In this document: positions 9,004 to 17,835 of the stretch, in pieces
How positions within the stretch are numbered: the stretch's first letter is position 1
How the letters are laid out: the number at the start of each line of letters is the position of its first letter
Origin: Acinetobacter lactucae
GTDB taxonomy: Bacteria > Pseudomonadota > Gammaproteobacteria > Pseudomonadales > Moraxellaceae
Assembly (NCBI RefSeq): GCF_001605885.1
Contig: NZ_LRPE01000012.1
Span: forward strand, 1-64,000
DNA: 64,000 bases
Direction of reading: 5' to 3'
Translations under genes and position numbers: made by a program
The notes under the pieces: generated by a model
Told to the model about the DNA's origin: nothing
Database searches by the model: none
Seen by the model: only the letters and a program-made list of their open reading frames with translations

Positions 9004-9624
9004 TTAATTCACGGCAAAAGGACTTCGTGTAATTTTAATATCTACCGATGCCTTAGGTGGCTCAACCTCAGGTTCTGGTTCGGCTTGAGCTTTACTCTCA
9101 ACTACGGGTTTAGCCTGTGCTACTTGCTGCTGCGGCTTACCCATTGTTTTTTGCTGAGCTGGCTGTACTTTAGGTTGAGTCGTTTTAACTACACTTGTCT
9201 GTGGTTGAGGCACAACTTGAACTTTCTTCTCACCTGTTAGCTGTTCATCAAATGGGGAAACTCGTTGTTCATTCGCAGCAACAGCTTTATGGGGAACAGG
9301 TTTAAAGATATTACTTAATTCATTATCTTTTGGCTGTTCAAAGCCATCACGGCTCATTGAGTCTGTTTCGTTGTCTTGACTTACAGCAACCTGATTTTGT
9401 TCATCAGAAGAATGAGCAGCATCTTGATTTAAAATTTGCTCTTCTGTTGATTTACTCTCAATTGCTGCTGATTCTGACGAATTCGGTTGAGACAAGAACA
9501 GGAATAGCGAGATGCTGACAAACACCCCTGCAATTACACCAATCACAATATAAAGTAGTGGTGATTTCGGCTTTTTTTTATTCGATTGTAAAACTCGAAT
9601 AGAAGTTGGTTTTTCCTGAGCCAT
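9004..9624 (-). CDS. T6SS-associated membrane protein AsaD-like
   Basis: A 206-residue protein with one transmembrane helix (about 22-45, LLYIVIGVIAGVFVSISLFLFL). It is followed by a low-complexity Gln/Pro/Lys/Glu-rich periplasmic stretch and a short ordered end (SVDIKITRSPFAVN). It lies 12 bp after tssL and 7 bp before tagX in the T6SS operon. In published Acinetobacter maps a gene of unknown function in this slot is called asaD, which I recall by position and not by search. A spacer-type protein bridging the inner membrane and peptidoglycan is a reasonable guess. No catalytic motif is visible. Confidence 0.7.
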   Translation of the reverse strand: MAQEKPTSIRVLQSNKKKPKSPLLYIVIGVIAGVFVSISLFLFLSQPNSSESAAIESKSTEEQILNQDAAHSSDEQNQVAVSQDNETDSMSRDGFEQPKDNELSNIFKPVPHKAVAANEQRVSPFDEQLTGEKKVQVVPQPQTSVVKTTQPKVQPAQQKTMGKPQQQVAQAKPVVESKAQAEPEPEVEPPKASVDIKITRSPFAVN

Positions 9625-9636
9625 TTCGTACCATCA

Positions 9637-10443
9637 TCAAGGTAAATAAATTGTAATATGCGCTTGCTCTTGCGGAGCAGAAATCACATTTTGATAATTA
9701 GATAATGCTTTATCATTTTGATTGTTCAGCATAAATCTTAAGCCTGCAAAGGTAAGTAATGCAAAAATCAATAAAAAGATCAAAATCCAAAAGAAAGGTA
9801 CTTCGCGATGGATAATATTTCGTATTTGATCGGGAATTGCCGAGAACGGCGAAAATGCAACTTTTTTCCCTTTTAAATAGTCAATTTCATCACCCACTCT
9901 TGATACTAAATGGTTCAGACTTTCGATAGACTCAATGCGGTACTTACCTTGAAAACCAAGTAAAAGGCAGTAATGAAATACTTCAAGAGCAGCTAGGCGT
10001 TCTTTGCCACGGCTTCGCAATTGCTCCAAAATTTCAAAAAAGCGATAGCCCGCTAACTGAGAACCAAACAAGCTCAATTGCAACGGACTAATTAACCAAG
10101 CATTCTGTAAATTAAAATAGCTTGGATCTTGTTGTGTTACGATGGTTTCATCAATTAATGCACAAAATGCATATTTAGCATCATGAATATCATCAGCTGA
10201 AAATTGCAATTTTTTAGCTTGTTGCTCAAATTGATTAAGCAAATTTAAGGTTTTTTCACGGAATTGCTGTGGATCTGCCGGTACATATTGATTTCGAATT
10301 AAAAAAATCAAATAAAAGCCATCATGCAATAAATCAATAAGATTAATTGCCTGTAGTTTTGTTTGCGACTGGCTATTGTTATTTCCACCCGTCCCGATTT
10401 GCCCATCGTCAAATAAAGAAGGAGCGCCTGTAGATTGTGACAT
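9637..10443 (-). CDS. tssL: TssL inner-membrane protein (DotU/IcmH)
   Basis: A 268-residue cytoplasm-facing protein with a C-terminal membrane anchor (about 218-240, FFWILIFLLIFALLTFAGLRF). The DotU helical domain carries ALIDETI, SLFGSQLAGYRFFEIL and LLLGFQGKYR, all hallmark blocks. TssL binds TssM to form the T6SS membrane complex. This version ends shortly after the helix and has no OmpA-type peptidoglycan-binding tail. That role is probably supplied by the separate TagN protein. It lies 17 bp downstream of tssK. Confidence 0.93.
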   Translation of the reverse strand: MSQSTGAPSLFDDGQIGTGGNNNSQSQTKLQAINLIDLLHDGFYLIFLIRNQYVPADPQQFREKTLNLLNQFEQQAKKLQFSADDIHDAKYAFCALIDETIVTQQDPSYFNLQNAWLISPLQLSLFGSQLAGYRFFEILEQLRSRGKERLAALEVFHYCLLLGFQGKYRIESIESLNHLVSRVGDEIDYLKGKKVAFSPFSAIPDQIRNIIHREVPFFWILIFLLIFALLTFAGLRFMLNNQNDKALSNYQNVISAPQEQAHITIYLP

Positions 10444-10460
10444 TTTTCTCTCCTTTACCG

Positions 10461-11825
10461 TTAAGCGTTCATAACCGCAATCAATTCAATACTGATATCT
10501 TGGAAACCAGCTGGAACATAAATGCAGATCGTCTCTGAATCTAACATGCGCTGATATAGCTCGTGATGCGGTTCAATTTCAAAATAACTCACACCAGAAC
10601 GTACTGGTATTGCAGTTGGAACTTGAATTAAGTGATGTAATGGAATCGCAGGCAATGCAGCAACTACACGTTGCTCTACATCTAAAGTGCTACCAATCTT
10701 GAATCGTAAAGGTACGATCTGGATTAACTCATGGGTCTGCATAGCACTACTTGATACAGCAATATAAAGTCGAGTGTCTCGAGTGATTTTATCGGTTTCA
10801 AGACTTCCCACCCAATATGAAGGTCGGATCTCTTTAAGCGCAATACTGATATAACGACTTGAAATAATCGTATCGAGTAAATCACGTAGAATCGTGTCTA
10901 ACTGAGTAAAACTTTCTTGTAAATTATGGTGTTTATAAGCAGGCAGCTGATCAACATCATAGGCTGTCGAGAAAGTTAATAATGAACCTGCTAAACGCAA
11001 TAATTCGAAAAACAACCGTTCTGGATGGATTTGTGGATATTGTACAAAGTGATTTAAACCAGCATGAGCTGTATTTAAGGCATTTACTAACCAGAAAGAA
11101 ACAATATCGCCTGAACGGAATTCAATTAATTTCTGTTCATTTTCTCGGTTATTGGTTTGAATCGTCTTAATTTTTGCCTTAATAACATTCAGAGTTCTTT
11201 TTAAGTTTGAAATGAGTGTTTCAGAGGCATCCACATGCAAAATTGGTGGAATAAACTTTCGGTCAATTTCAAAAGCACCAGAGCTTTGACGCTTAATTTT
11301 TCCAATCGGCAGATATAAGAAACCATCTAAATTATGATCTGGATTACTATGCACATCTAATAATTTAAAAACAGCACGGCGGCGTAGCAAACTAATATCC
11401 GCTTCGGTAGCATTCGTAAATAGGTCATGCGTTTCAACAAGGTGAGATTGATATCTGCCCTTTTGTGCTTGGTTTTGATCAATGAGATTTTGCTTATTTG
11501 CTTGTAAAAGTGGCAATGCCAAATAGATTAGCATCTCACCACGTAAATTAAGATCATCTAGTAAAATTGGTTCAGGCAATAGATCGTATGCAGGCGCCTG
11601 ATAAATTTCACCGTCTTGCCAGATCATCTCTACAGACTCAAGAGCAAGAATATGTGTGCTCAATTGAGCCTCATCGAAACTTAACTTCTGAATACCATAC
11701 GAAAAAGGCACAACTGCACGAACCGTATGATTTAGGCGTTGTTCATGATAGGTATCTTGAATTTGGAAATGTTGAGGTCTTAAAAATAAACCTTCGCCCC
11801 ACAGGACTTTTTCAGCTTTAAACAT
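10461..11825 (-). CDS. tssK: TssK baseplate adaptor
   Basis: A 454-residue TssK, the trimeric adaptor that joins the baseplate wedges (TssEFG) to the TssL/TssM membrane complex. The N-terminal signature VLWGEGLFLRPQHFQIQDTYHE and a downstream YLALPLL strand are characteristic, and the C-terminal domain (from about 320) contains the TssL-binding region. Length is normal. It sits 16 bp after tssA and is followed closely by tssL, consistent with one operon. Confidence 0.94.
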   Translation of the reverse strand: MFKAEKVLWGEGLFLRPQHFQIQDTYHEQRLNHTVRAVVPFSYGIQKLSFDEAQLSTHILALESVEMIWQDGEIYQAPAYDLLPEPILLDDLNLRGEMLIYLALPLLQANKQNLIDQNQAQKGRYQSHLVETHDLFTNATEADISLLRRRAVFKLLDVHSNPDHNLDGFLYLPIGKIKRQSSGAFEIDRKFIPPILHVDASETLISNLKRTLNVIKAKIKTIQTNNRENEQKLIEFRSGDIVSFWLVNALNTAHAGLNHFVQYPQIHPERLFFELLRLAGSLLTFSTAYDVDQLPAYKHHNLQESFTQLDTILRDLLDTIISSRYISIALKEIRPSYWVGSLETDKITRDTRLYIAVSSSAMQTHELIQIVPLRFKIGSTLDVEQRVVAALPAIPLHHLIQVPTAIPVRSGVSYFEIEPHHELYQRMLDSETICIYVPAGFQDISIELIAVMNA

Positions 11826-11841
11826 ATGTCTTTACCAATCT

Positions 11842-12936
11842 TTATTCATATTCATTTTTAGGCTGCACACCTAACATTTCCTGAACCATTTGTAATGGAT
11901 GCTCATCTTTAATGACTTGTGCTAACCATTCATGTAATGGCATTTGACTCCATTTAATCGTTTTTTGAAGCATATAACTCACAGGGCTATGAGGTTCATT
12001 TGCTTGGAAGTAATCTGCAATCTCTTGCAGCACTTTCATTGCTTGCTCTCGGTTAGCCAAGTGCGTTTGTGCTTGAGGCTGAAAAGCAGGCTGAGCTGAA
12101 ACAACTTGTACAGGCGCTTGATTTTCCATAGATGAACTCGTGATGACAGTAGCCTGTTCTTGGATTGGTGCAAGTCCTGCACCAAAAGCTTCTGCTTTAT
12201 AAATCTTGCGTAATGTGCTGTGAATAGTCTCAAATGCTGAATCAATCGCAGCAAAACTTGGCGAATCTAGTCCCATTAAATGATCGAGAGTTTGCTTTAA
12301 AACATCCCACTCAGTTAACACTGAACTAAAATCTTGATAGTTAGAATATTGAAAAGTTTTAGACGTATTAAAAATAGCTTGGTCGAATTGTTCTAATTCC
12401 GATGGTCCCGACTGGCTGTCATACTCTTCAGTTTGTTTACGGCGAACATTTTCGTGATAGAGAAAGTTATCGTAATCAAGCAAATTATAATAAGGAGCCG
12501 TATTGGTTAAAGGAACTTTCTTTAACAACATCGGAAGTTGATTAATTAAACCCTGTAATAAACCAATTCGTTGATCTAAATCATCATCTTCAATAACAGG
12601 ATGAATTTCCTGCCAGTATTGATTCAGCATGGAATGGCTTAAAGTTAAACCTTTCGCCATACCTTCAAAACCATAAAGATGAGTCCAAGCTTCTAAGAGC
12701 CAAGTTAATAGACGAATATCTTTCGTTTTATCTTTTAGCAAAACACTTGTGTTCTTTGCTACAAAGTCCCAATCTGCTTGTTTGCGCTCAGCAACCCAAT
12801 CACCTTGATCTAGCAATAGATCATCTTGTGTCTTCGCTTTTTTTATTTCATGAAATTCATTAGAAAATGAAAAGTCGTCACCACAAGGCAAACTATCACT
12901 AATGGGTTCAAGTAGTTCAGAAATATCAATATTCAT
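11842..12936 (-). CDS. tssA: TssA (ImpA-N domain) sheath/baseplate organiser
   Basis: A 364-residue protein with the ImpA-N domain: LLEPISDSLPCGDDFSF at the start, then DWDFVAKNTSVLLKDKTKDIRLLTWLLEAWTHLYG. TssA initiates baseplate assembly or caps the growing tail, depending on class. The C-terminal part (about 290-364) is short and helical, SPVSYMLQKTIKWSQMPLHEWL, resembling the common C-terminal segment of TssA proteins rather than the long VasJ-like tail. Gene spacing to tssH and tssK is about 20 bp on each side. Confidence 0.9.
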   Translation of the reverse strand: MNIDISELLEPISDSLPCGDDFSFSNEFHEIKKAKTQDDLLLDQGDWVAERKQADWDFVAKNTSVLLKDKTKDIRLLTWLLEAWTHLYGFEGMAKGLTLSHSMLNQYWQEIHPVIEDDDLDQRIGLLQGLINQLPMLLKKVPLTNTAPYYNLLDYDNFLYHENVRRKQTEEYDSQSGPSELEQFDQAIFNTSKTFQYSNYQDFSSVLTEWDVLKQTLDHLMGLDSPSFAAIDSAFETIHSTLRKIYKAEAFGAGLAPIQEQATVITSSSMENQAPVQVVSAQPAFQPQAQTHLANREQAMKVLQEIADYFQANEPHSPVSYMLQKTIKWSQMPLHEWLAQVIKDEHPLQMVQEMLGVQPKNEYE

Positions 12937-12958
12937 CTAATTTTAGCTCTATTCAATT

Positions 12959-15637
12959 TTAAACTTCTGACTTCAATTTTTTACTAGTCCTTTTTTTAGC
13001 AGCTTTTGCAACCGGGTCTAGTACATATTGAATTTCGTCATCTTTAGCATCAATCATGATAATTTTTGGTAGTTTTTGCTCTGCTAAAGCCACCAAAATT
13101 TCTGTAGCCAATGCAGGTAACACTGTAGAATTTAAAATATTATCAACGTTACGTGCACCGCTATCGACTTCTGTGCAACGGCTTAAGAGTAGCTCTACCA
13201 AATCATCAGAATACTGGACTTGTGTTCCATATTGTTTCTCAATTCTTGCGGTGATCTTGCCTAACTTATGCTTAATAATTCGTACAAGGAGATCATCATG
13301 CAGTGGGAAATAAGGTACAACTCTCATTCGGCCTAAAAATGCGGGCTTAAACTGTTTATATAAACTTGGTTTTAAGTGCTCCATCAACTCTTCAGCTGTA
13401 GGCCATTCTTCTACAGGTCTATTTAAGCAAGCCTGCATAATGGCACTTGAACCAGCATTTGATGTCAGCAAGATAGTCGTGTTTTTAAAGTCAATTACTC
13501 GTCCTTCACCATCTTCTAAAGTACCTTTGTCAAATACTTGATAGAATAGTTCCTGAACATCACTATGTGCTTTTTCAATCTCATCAAGCAACACAACACT
13601 ATAAGGGTTACGGCGAACAGCTTCTGTTAAAACGCCCCCTTGACCATATCCGACGTATCCTGGAGGCGCACCTTTTAATGAAGATACTGTATGCGCTTCT
13701 TGATATTCAGACATGTTAATCGTGATTAAATGCTGCTCACCACCATATAATTCATTTGCTAAAGTTAATGCAGTTTCAGTTTTACCTACACCACTTGGGC
13801 CAACCAAAAGAAATACACCTTGTGGCTTATTCGGATCTTCAAGTTTTGCTTTCGAAGTTTTAATCCCTTGAACTAATTGTGTGAGTGCATAATCTTGCCC
13901 CATTACACGCTCGCCCAATTTATCTTCAAGCGTTAATATCTGTTTAATTTCATCATTGACCATTTTTCCAACAGGAATACCAGTCCAATCAGAAATAATT
14001 TCATTAATAATTTGAGAGTTTACTCTTTCAAATACTAATGGTTGCTGGCCTTGAATTTCAGCAAGATCTTTACGCAGTAGATTAATCTGATCGAAAGCTT
14101 CAGACTCATTAGCGTGATTTTGTGCTTCTAAATCCTGAATTTTATGAACAAGTTCTAATTCTTTTTGCCACTGCTCTTCGGTTTCATGAATTTCTTTTTG
14201 CAAAGATTCTAAATGAGCTTTTAAAGTTTCTAAACGTTCATGATGAATTGGAATCTGACGATGCTCATTTTCTAAAATTTGCTGTTCAAGTTTTAAGTTA
14301 TGTTCTTGGGCCTTTAACTGGTCAAGCTTTACTGGTTGAGCATTTTGGGTCAACGCAACACGTGCTGCAGCCGTATCAAGAACACTAATTGCTTTATCCG
14401 GAAGTTGGCGACCACTAATATATCGATGTGAAGAATGAACCGCTGTAACAATCGCCTCGTCATCAATTTGTAATTTAAAATGCTGCTGCATGACTGGAAT
14501 CATCGCACGCAACATATCTACCGCAACTTCTTCGGTTGGCTCTTCTACTTTCACCACCTGAAAACGTCGGCTCAATGCCGCATCTTTTTCAAAATATTGT
14601 TTGTATTCTGCCCAAGTAGTCGCAGCAATCGTGCGTAATTCACCACGTGCAAGCGCTGGCTTTAAAAGATTTGCAGCATCATTTTGCCCTGCTTGTCCAC
14701 CAGCACCAATTAAAGTATGCGCTTCATCAATAAATAAGATAATAGGATGAGTAGAAGCTTGAACTTCTTGAATCACTTGCTTTAGACGATTTTCAAATTC
14801 GCCTTTAACGCTTGCACCCGCCTGTAATAGGCCCATATCCAGTACATGCAAATGGACATTCTTAAGAGCGTTTGGTACTAAACCTTGAGCAATTTTTAAA
14901 GCTAGACCTTCAACCACGGCTGTTTTACCAACGCCTGGCTCTCCAGTTAAGATCGGGTTATTTTGGCGTCTACGCATTAAAATATCGAGCATTAAGCGAA
15001 TTTCATATTCACGCCCAATAACTGGATCTATACCGCCTTTTTTCGCTTTTTCAGTGAGATTAATCGTATATTGATCAAGCGCAGGTGTTTTAGCTGTTTT
15101 GGTATTTGCTACAGTTGTGTCTATTGGTTCAGGTTCATCAGACGATGTTTTTGTTTCATCTTGTTGTTCAACACTCTTCTCACAAATTTCAAGAAACTTA
15201 TGTTTCATTGAATCAATTGGTAAAAGATCGAACAAACTCGAAGCTCTCGTTGCAATTTGATATAAATCAGGCGCAGTTAATAACGCAACTAATAGATGAC
15301 CGCTACGAATAACTGGATTTTGTTCAGCCGAAGCCAATAACCAAGCTTGTTCAAACAAACGTACAATAGATTTAGCAAAAATAGGAGTTCGAGTATTACC
15401 TTTCGGTAATTGAGAAATTGTTTCTTTTAAATCATCAACTAAAGCTTCAGATGAAATTTTATATTTTTTTAATAAAATTTTTAAATCATTCTCTAAAGAT
15501 TGATTAAGTAATTCTAAAAATAAATGCTCAATTTCAATTTCGTAATTTTGTTGAATAACACAAGCATTAGCCGATTTTTCTAAAGCAGTTCGTGCAACTG
15601 TAGAAAGTTTTGTAATTAAAATTTTTAAATTACTCAT
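12959..15637 (-). CDS. tssH: TssH (ClpV) sheath-recycling AAA+ ATPase
   Basis: ClpV disassembles contracted TssB/TssC sheaths in the cytoplasm. The protein has a Clp N-domain, a first AAA+ module with Walker A GEPGVGKT and Walker B ILFIDEAHT, a middle coiled coil, and a second AAA+ module with GPSGVGKTE and VVLLDEIEKAH. I place the start at the ATG at 15637 (892 residues), 6 bp after a GAGAG element. An adjacent ATG (15640) and a TTG (15649) extend the frame without benefit. It is preceded by an unusually long gap (about 150 bp) after the PAAR gene, so an internal promoter is possible. Confidence 0.94.
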   Translation of the reverse strand: MSNLKILITKLSTVARTALEKSANACVIQQNYEIEIEHLFLELLNQSLENDLKILLKKYKISSEALVDDLKETISQLPKGNTRTPIFAKSIVRLFEQAWLLASAEQNPVIRSGHLLVALLTAPDLYQIATRASSLFDLLPIDSMKHKFLEICEKSVEQQDETKTSSDEPEPIDTTVANTKTAKTPALDQYTINLTEKAKKGGIDPVIGREYEIRLMLDILMRRRQNNPILTGEPGVGKTAVVEGLALKIAQGLVPNALKNVHLHVLDMGLLQAGASVKGEFENRLKQVIQEVQASTHPIILFIDEAHTLIGAGGQAGQNDAANLLKPALARGELRTIAATTWAEYKQYFEKDAALSRRFQVVKVEEPTEEVAVDMLRAMIPVMQQHFKLQIDDEAIVTAVHSSHRYISGRQLPDKAISVLDTAAARVALTQNAQPVKLDQLKAQEHNLKLEQQILENEHRQIPIHHERLETLKAHLESLQKEIHETEEQWQKELELVHKIQDLEAQNHANESEAFDQINLLRKDLAEIQGQQPLVFERVNSQIINEIISDWTGIPVGKMVNDEIKQILTLEDKLGERVMGQDYALTQLVQGIKTSKAKLEDPNKPQGVFLLVGPSGVGKTETALTLANELYGGEQHLITINMSEYQEAHTVSSLKGAPPGYVGYGQGGVLTEAVRRNPYSVVLLDEIEKAHSDVQELFYQVFDKGTLEDGEGRVIDFKNTTILLTSNAGSSAIMQACLNRPVEEWPTAEELMEHLKPSLYKQFKPAFLGRMRVVPYFPLHDDLLVRIIKHKLGKITARIEKQYGTQVQYSDDLVELLLSRCTEVDSGARNVDNILNSTVLPALATEILVALAEQKLPKIIMIDAKDDEIQYVLDPVAKAAKKRTSKKLKSEV

Positions 15638-15788
15638 CATTACTCTCAATATTTTTAAATAATTTAATGCTTAAAATCATAATGCCTGTATATTAACAAA
15701 ATTCAGCTTTATCAGACAAACTACTCATCATTTCAAGCGTTAATATGTTTTAGTAGATATTTATATCTATATAAAAATATCTCTACCC

Positions 15789-16052
15789 TTATCCTTGATT
15801 AACTAAACTCTGTTTTGGCAATAATTTACAGCCACATGATAATGAATCATTTACACGTGCTGCGGATTTTCCCATAACAAGCATATTTGGATCTCCCGAT
15901 ACAATCGTAGAAACCGTTTTGTGTAACGGACAAGTTGCCTTATCTCCTACACAAGCAATTGCAATTCCATCAATTAAAAATGTACTGTTTCCTGAAATGA
16001 CTTGCCCTCCACCAGTGGTTGGGCATCCAATCGTAATGTAAGGGCTAGCCAT
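15789..16052 (-). CDS. PAAR-domain spike-tip protein
   Basis: An 87-residue PAAR protein that caps the VgrG spike. The family pattern is clear: an N-terminal ASPYITIGCPTTGGGQVISG, then CVGDKATCP and SGDPNMLVMGKSAARVNDSLSCGC with the cysteine and histidine residues that bind zinc. The start is the ATG at 16052, which follows AGGAG at ideal spacing. The longer frame reaching 16133 overlaps tagN and is not used. There is no toxin extension, so this is a generic tip. Acinetobacter literature uses asaC for a gene in this position. Confidence 0.9.
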   Translation of the reverse strand: MASPYITIGCPTTGGGQVISGNSTFLIDGIAIACVGDKATCPLHKTVSTIVSGDPNMLVMGKSAARVNDSLSCGCKLLPKQSLVNQG

Positions 16053-16068
16053 GTTCTTCTCCTTATAT

Positions 16069-16842
16069 TTATAGAACAGTAAACTCAATCCGACGGTTTT
16101 TCTTTCTTCCTTCCGCAGAAGTGTTATCTGCAACTGGCTTAGATGAACCTAAGCCTTCTGTAGATAAATGATCAGCAGGAATACTCTTACTAATCAAATA
16201 ATTTTTTACTGCTAATGCTCGATCTTGGCTAAGTTTTAAGTTTTTAGTCGCATCACCGGAACTATCAGTATGACCAATAATTTTGACTTTTTTACCGCCT
16301 ACTTTATTTAAAGCAACAGCCATCTCGTCAAGAATTTTTTGACCTGCATCAGTTAAAACTGCACTACCAGATTCAAACTCAATAATTCGATTTTTAAGTG
16401 CGTCATCAATGATTTTTTGCTCAGCCTGATTGACTGATAATTGCGAATATAATTGATATGGTGGCTGCACTAACCCTTGAAAAGATTGAATTGTAGGTTG
16501 GATATCTGCTGGATTCAGCATTTTTCCACTCAACTCAAACCGAGTACCATTTACGCTTAATTTCCCTTGCGAAACCTTTTTAAGATCGGGGGTAATCACT
16601 CGCGTCACCGAGTCACTCCACCCATTTGGAGCAGCTACCGGTCTTACTTGTATTTTATCTACAACCTGATCGGCACCATAAACAGACTGCATTTTTAATA
16701 AGATGGCCTGTTTACTCGCTTCGTTAGGAACTACACCTTCTACGACAATCGGCTGAGCTAAAGCATAGTTAGTTATTGCATAGATAAAACAGCCTTTTAT
16801 GAGCTGTGAAAGTTTAGTTTGATATCGTTGATTCATTTTCAT
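16069..16842 (-). CDS. tagN: TagN, OmpA-like peptidoglycan-binding T6SS protein
   Basis: A 257-residue exported protein. An N-terminal hydrophobic signal sequence (ending about NYALAQP) and BON-like segments are followed by a C-terminal OmpA domain (about 150-257) with [23 protein letters not shown] and [10 protein letters not shown]. These residues bind meso-diaminopimelate in peptidoglycan. It probably anchors the secretion complex to the cell wall, replacing the domain missing from TssL. Its ATG overlaps the tagF stop by 4 bp. The second ATG (16836) is better spaced from GGTGA and may be the true start. Confidence 0.88.
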   Translation of the reverse strand: MKMNQRYQTKLSQLIKGCFIYAITNYALAQPIVVEGVVPNEASKQAILLKMQSVYGADQVVDKIQVRPVAAPNGWSDSVTRVITPDLKKVSQGKLSVNGTRFELSGKMLNPADIQPTIQSFQGLVQPPYQLYSQLSVNQAEQKIIDDALKNRIIEFESGSAVLTDAGQKILDEMAVALNKVGGKKVKIIGHTDSSGDATKNLKLSQDRALAVKNYLISKSIPADHLSTEGLGSSKPVADNTSAEGRKKNRRIEFTVL

Positions 16843-17798
16843 TCACCCAAAAAAGTCTGTCTAAATAGTTTTAAACCTTGATTTAAGCTTAATTGGCGTT
16901 GGCATAATGATTGTTCTAGCGTAGCTAAACCAGCATTCTGTTCCAAGTAAGTATCAATCCATTGTGCTTCTATTAAAGAAACCCAGTGTTTACTATCCAT
17001 ATTCTGAGTAAAAATATCGCTAAGAGCTAAAATATCAGCTCCTTGAAAACCGAAGAATAATACCGGTTGCTCTCGATGTAACAAACCTATCAGCACCTCA
17101 GTATTATGTTCTTTTAAAAAACGACAAATAATACTGACCCAAAAGGCTGCTATTTCATAACTGTAAGCAGGATTATTAATAGGCAAAATTAAAACTTTAT
17201 TTAAGCGACTGGTTCCATTTTGTAAAATTGGCTGAAGTAATAATCCTAGCCCAATCATACTTTGCGCCAATTCATAAATACTTAACTTCATGAGTTGAGC
17301 AAATGAATGCATCGTATGATTTTCATAGAAACCTACACACTCGCGTTCAGTTAAAACCTGAATCTGATTTTGTAAGTGACCTAATTTTCCGAGTAATAGA
17401 TCTGAATCTTTAATTCCTTTTAAAGCACGATTGTTTTGGAATAAATCAACGAGTACATGTTTATAGCTATAAGGTGCATACAGCAAATTATCATATGGCA
17501 AATCAATTTCTAATAAATGGCTCAGTACCATTGGAAAAGACCGACCTGAACTATCTTCACTTGCCAGTAGGTTCGCCGCTAAAAACATATTTTCTTTTGG
17601 ATTTGCAATAAAGAAATCCAGTGAAGGCAATGTGTTATAAGCTTCTTTAAAGCTGCCCGATTGCATTGCATATTCCAATGCTTCAGTAATCCACTGATCA
17701 AGTAATTGTATTAGCGCATTCTGACCTTTTGTTTTTAAAAAGTCACCTCGTGCAGGACTTTTGCCGTAATACAAAGGAGTGGTTTTTAATGTTTGCAT
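16839..17798 (-). CDS. tagF: TagF-family T6SS accessory protein
   Basis: A 319-residue protein opening with the TagF signature [16 protein letters not shown], then [13 protein letters not shown] and [12 protein letters not shown]. TagF is a cytoplasmic post-translational repressor of T6SS activity in systems where it has been tested. The start at 17798 is fixed by a strong AGGAGG. A longer open frame to 17990 overlaps the end of tssM and is not used. No PppA or PpkA kinase-phosphatase partner is present in this operon, so TagF may act alone here. Confidence 0.9.
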   Translation of the reverse strand: MQTLKTTPLYYGKSPARGDFLKTKGQNALIQLLDQWITEALEYAMQSGSFKEAYNTLPSLDFFIANPKENMFLAANLLASEDSSGRSFPMVLSHLLEIDLPYDNLLYAPYSYKHVLVDLFQNNRALKGIKDSDLLLGKLGHLQNQIQVLTERECVGFYENHTMHSFAQLMKLSIYELAQSMIGLGLLLQPILQNGTSRLNKVLILPINNPAYSYEIAAFWVSIICRFLKEHNTEVLIGLLHREQPVLFFGFQGADILALSDIFTQNMDSKHWVSLIEAQWIDTYLEQNAGLATLEQSLCQRQLSLNQGLKLFRQTFLGE

Positions 17799-17835
17799 TA
17801 TTGCTCCTCCTTTCGCATAGAGGTTATTTTCCATG

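Noticed and set aside
15650..15788. Hairpin-like AGATATT.../...AATATCT sequence between the PAAR gene and tssH as a terminator
   Set aside because: The arms are AT-only and imperfect, and the T-run is not distinct. It could equally be promoter DNA for tssH, so I did not call either.
16053..16133. 27-codon extension of the PAAR protein
   Set aside because: It lies inside the end of tagN. AGGAG directly precedes the ATG at 16052, and the PAAR fold begins there.
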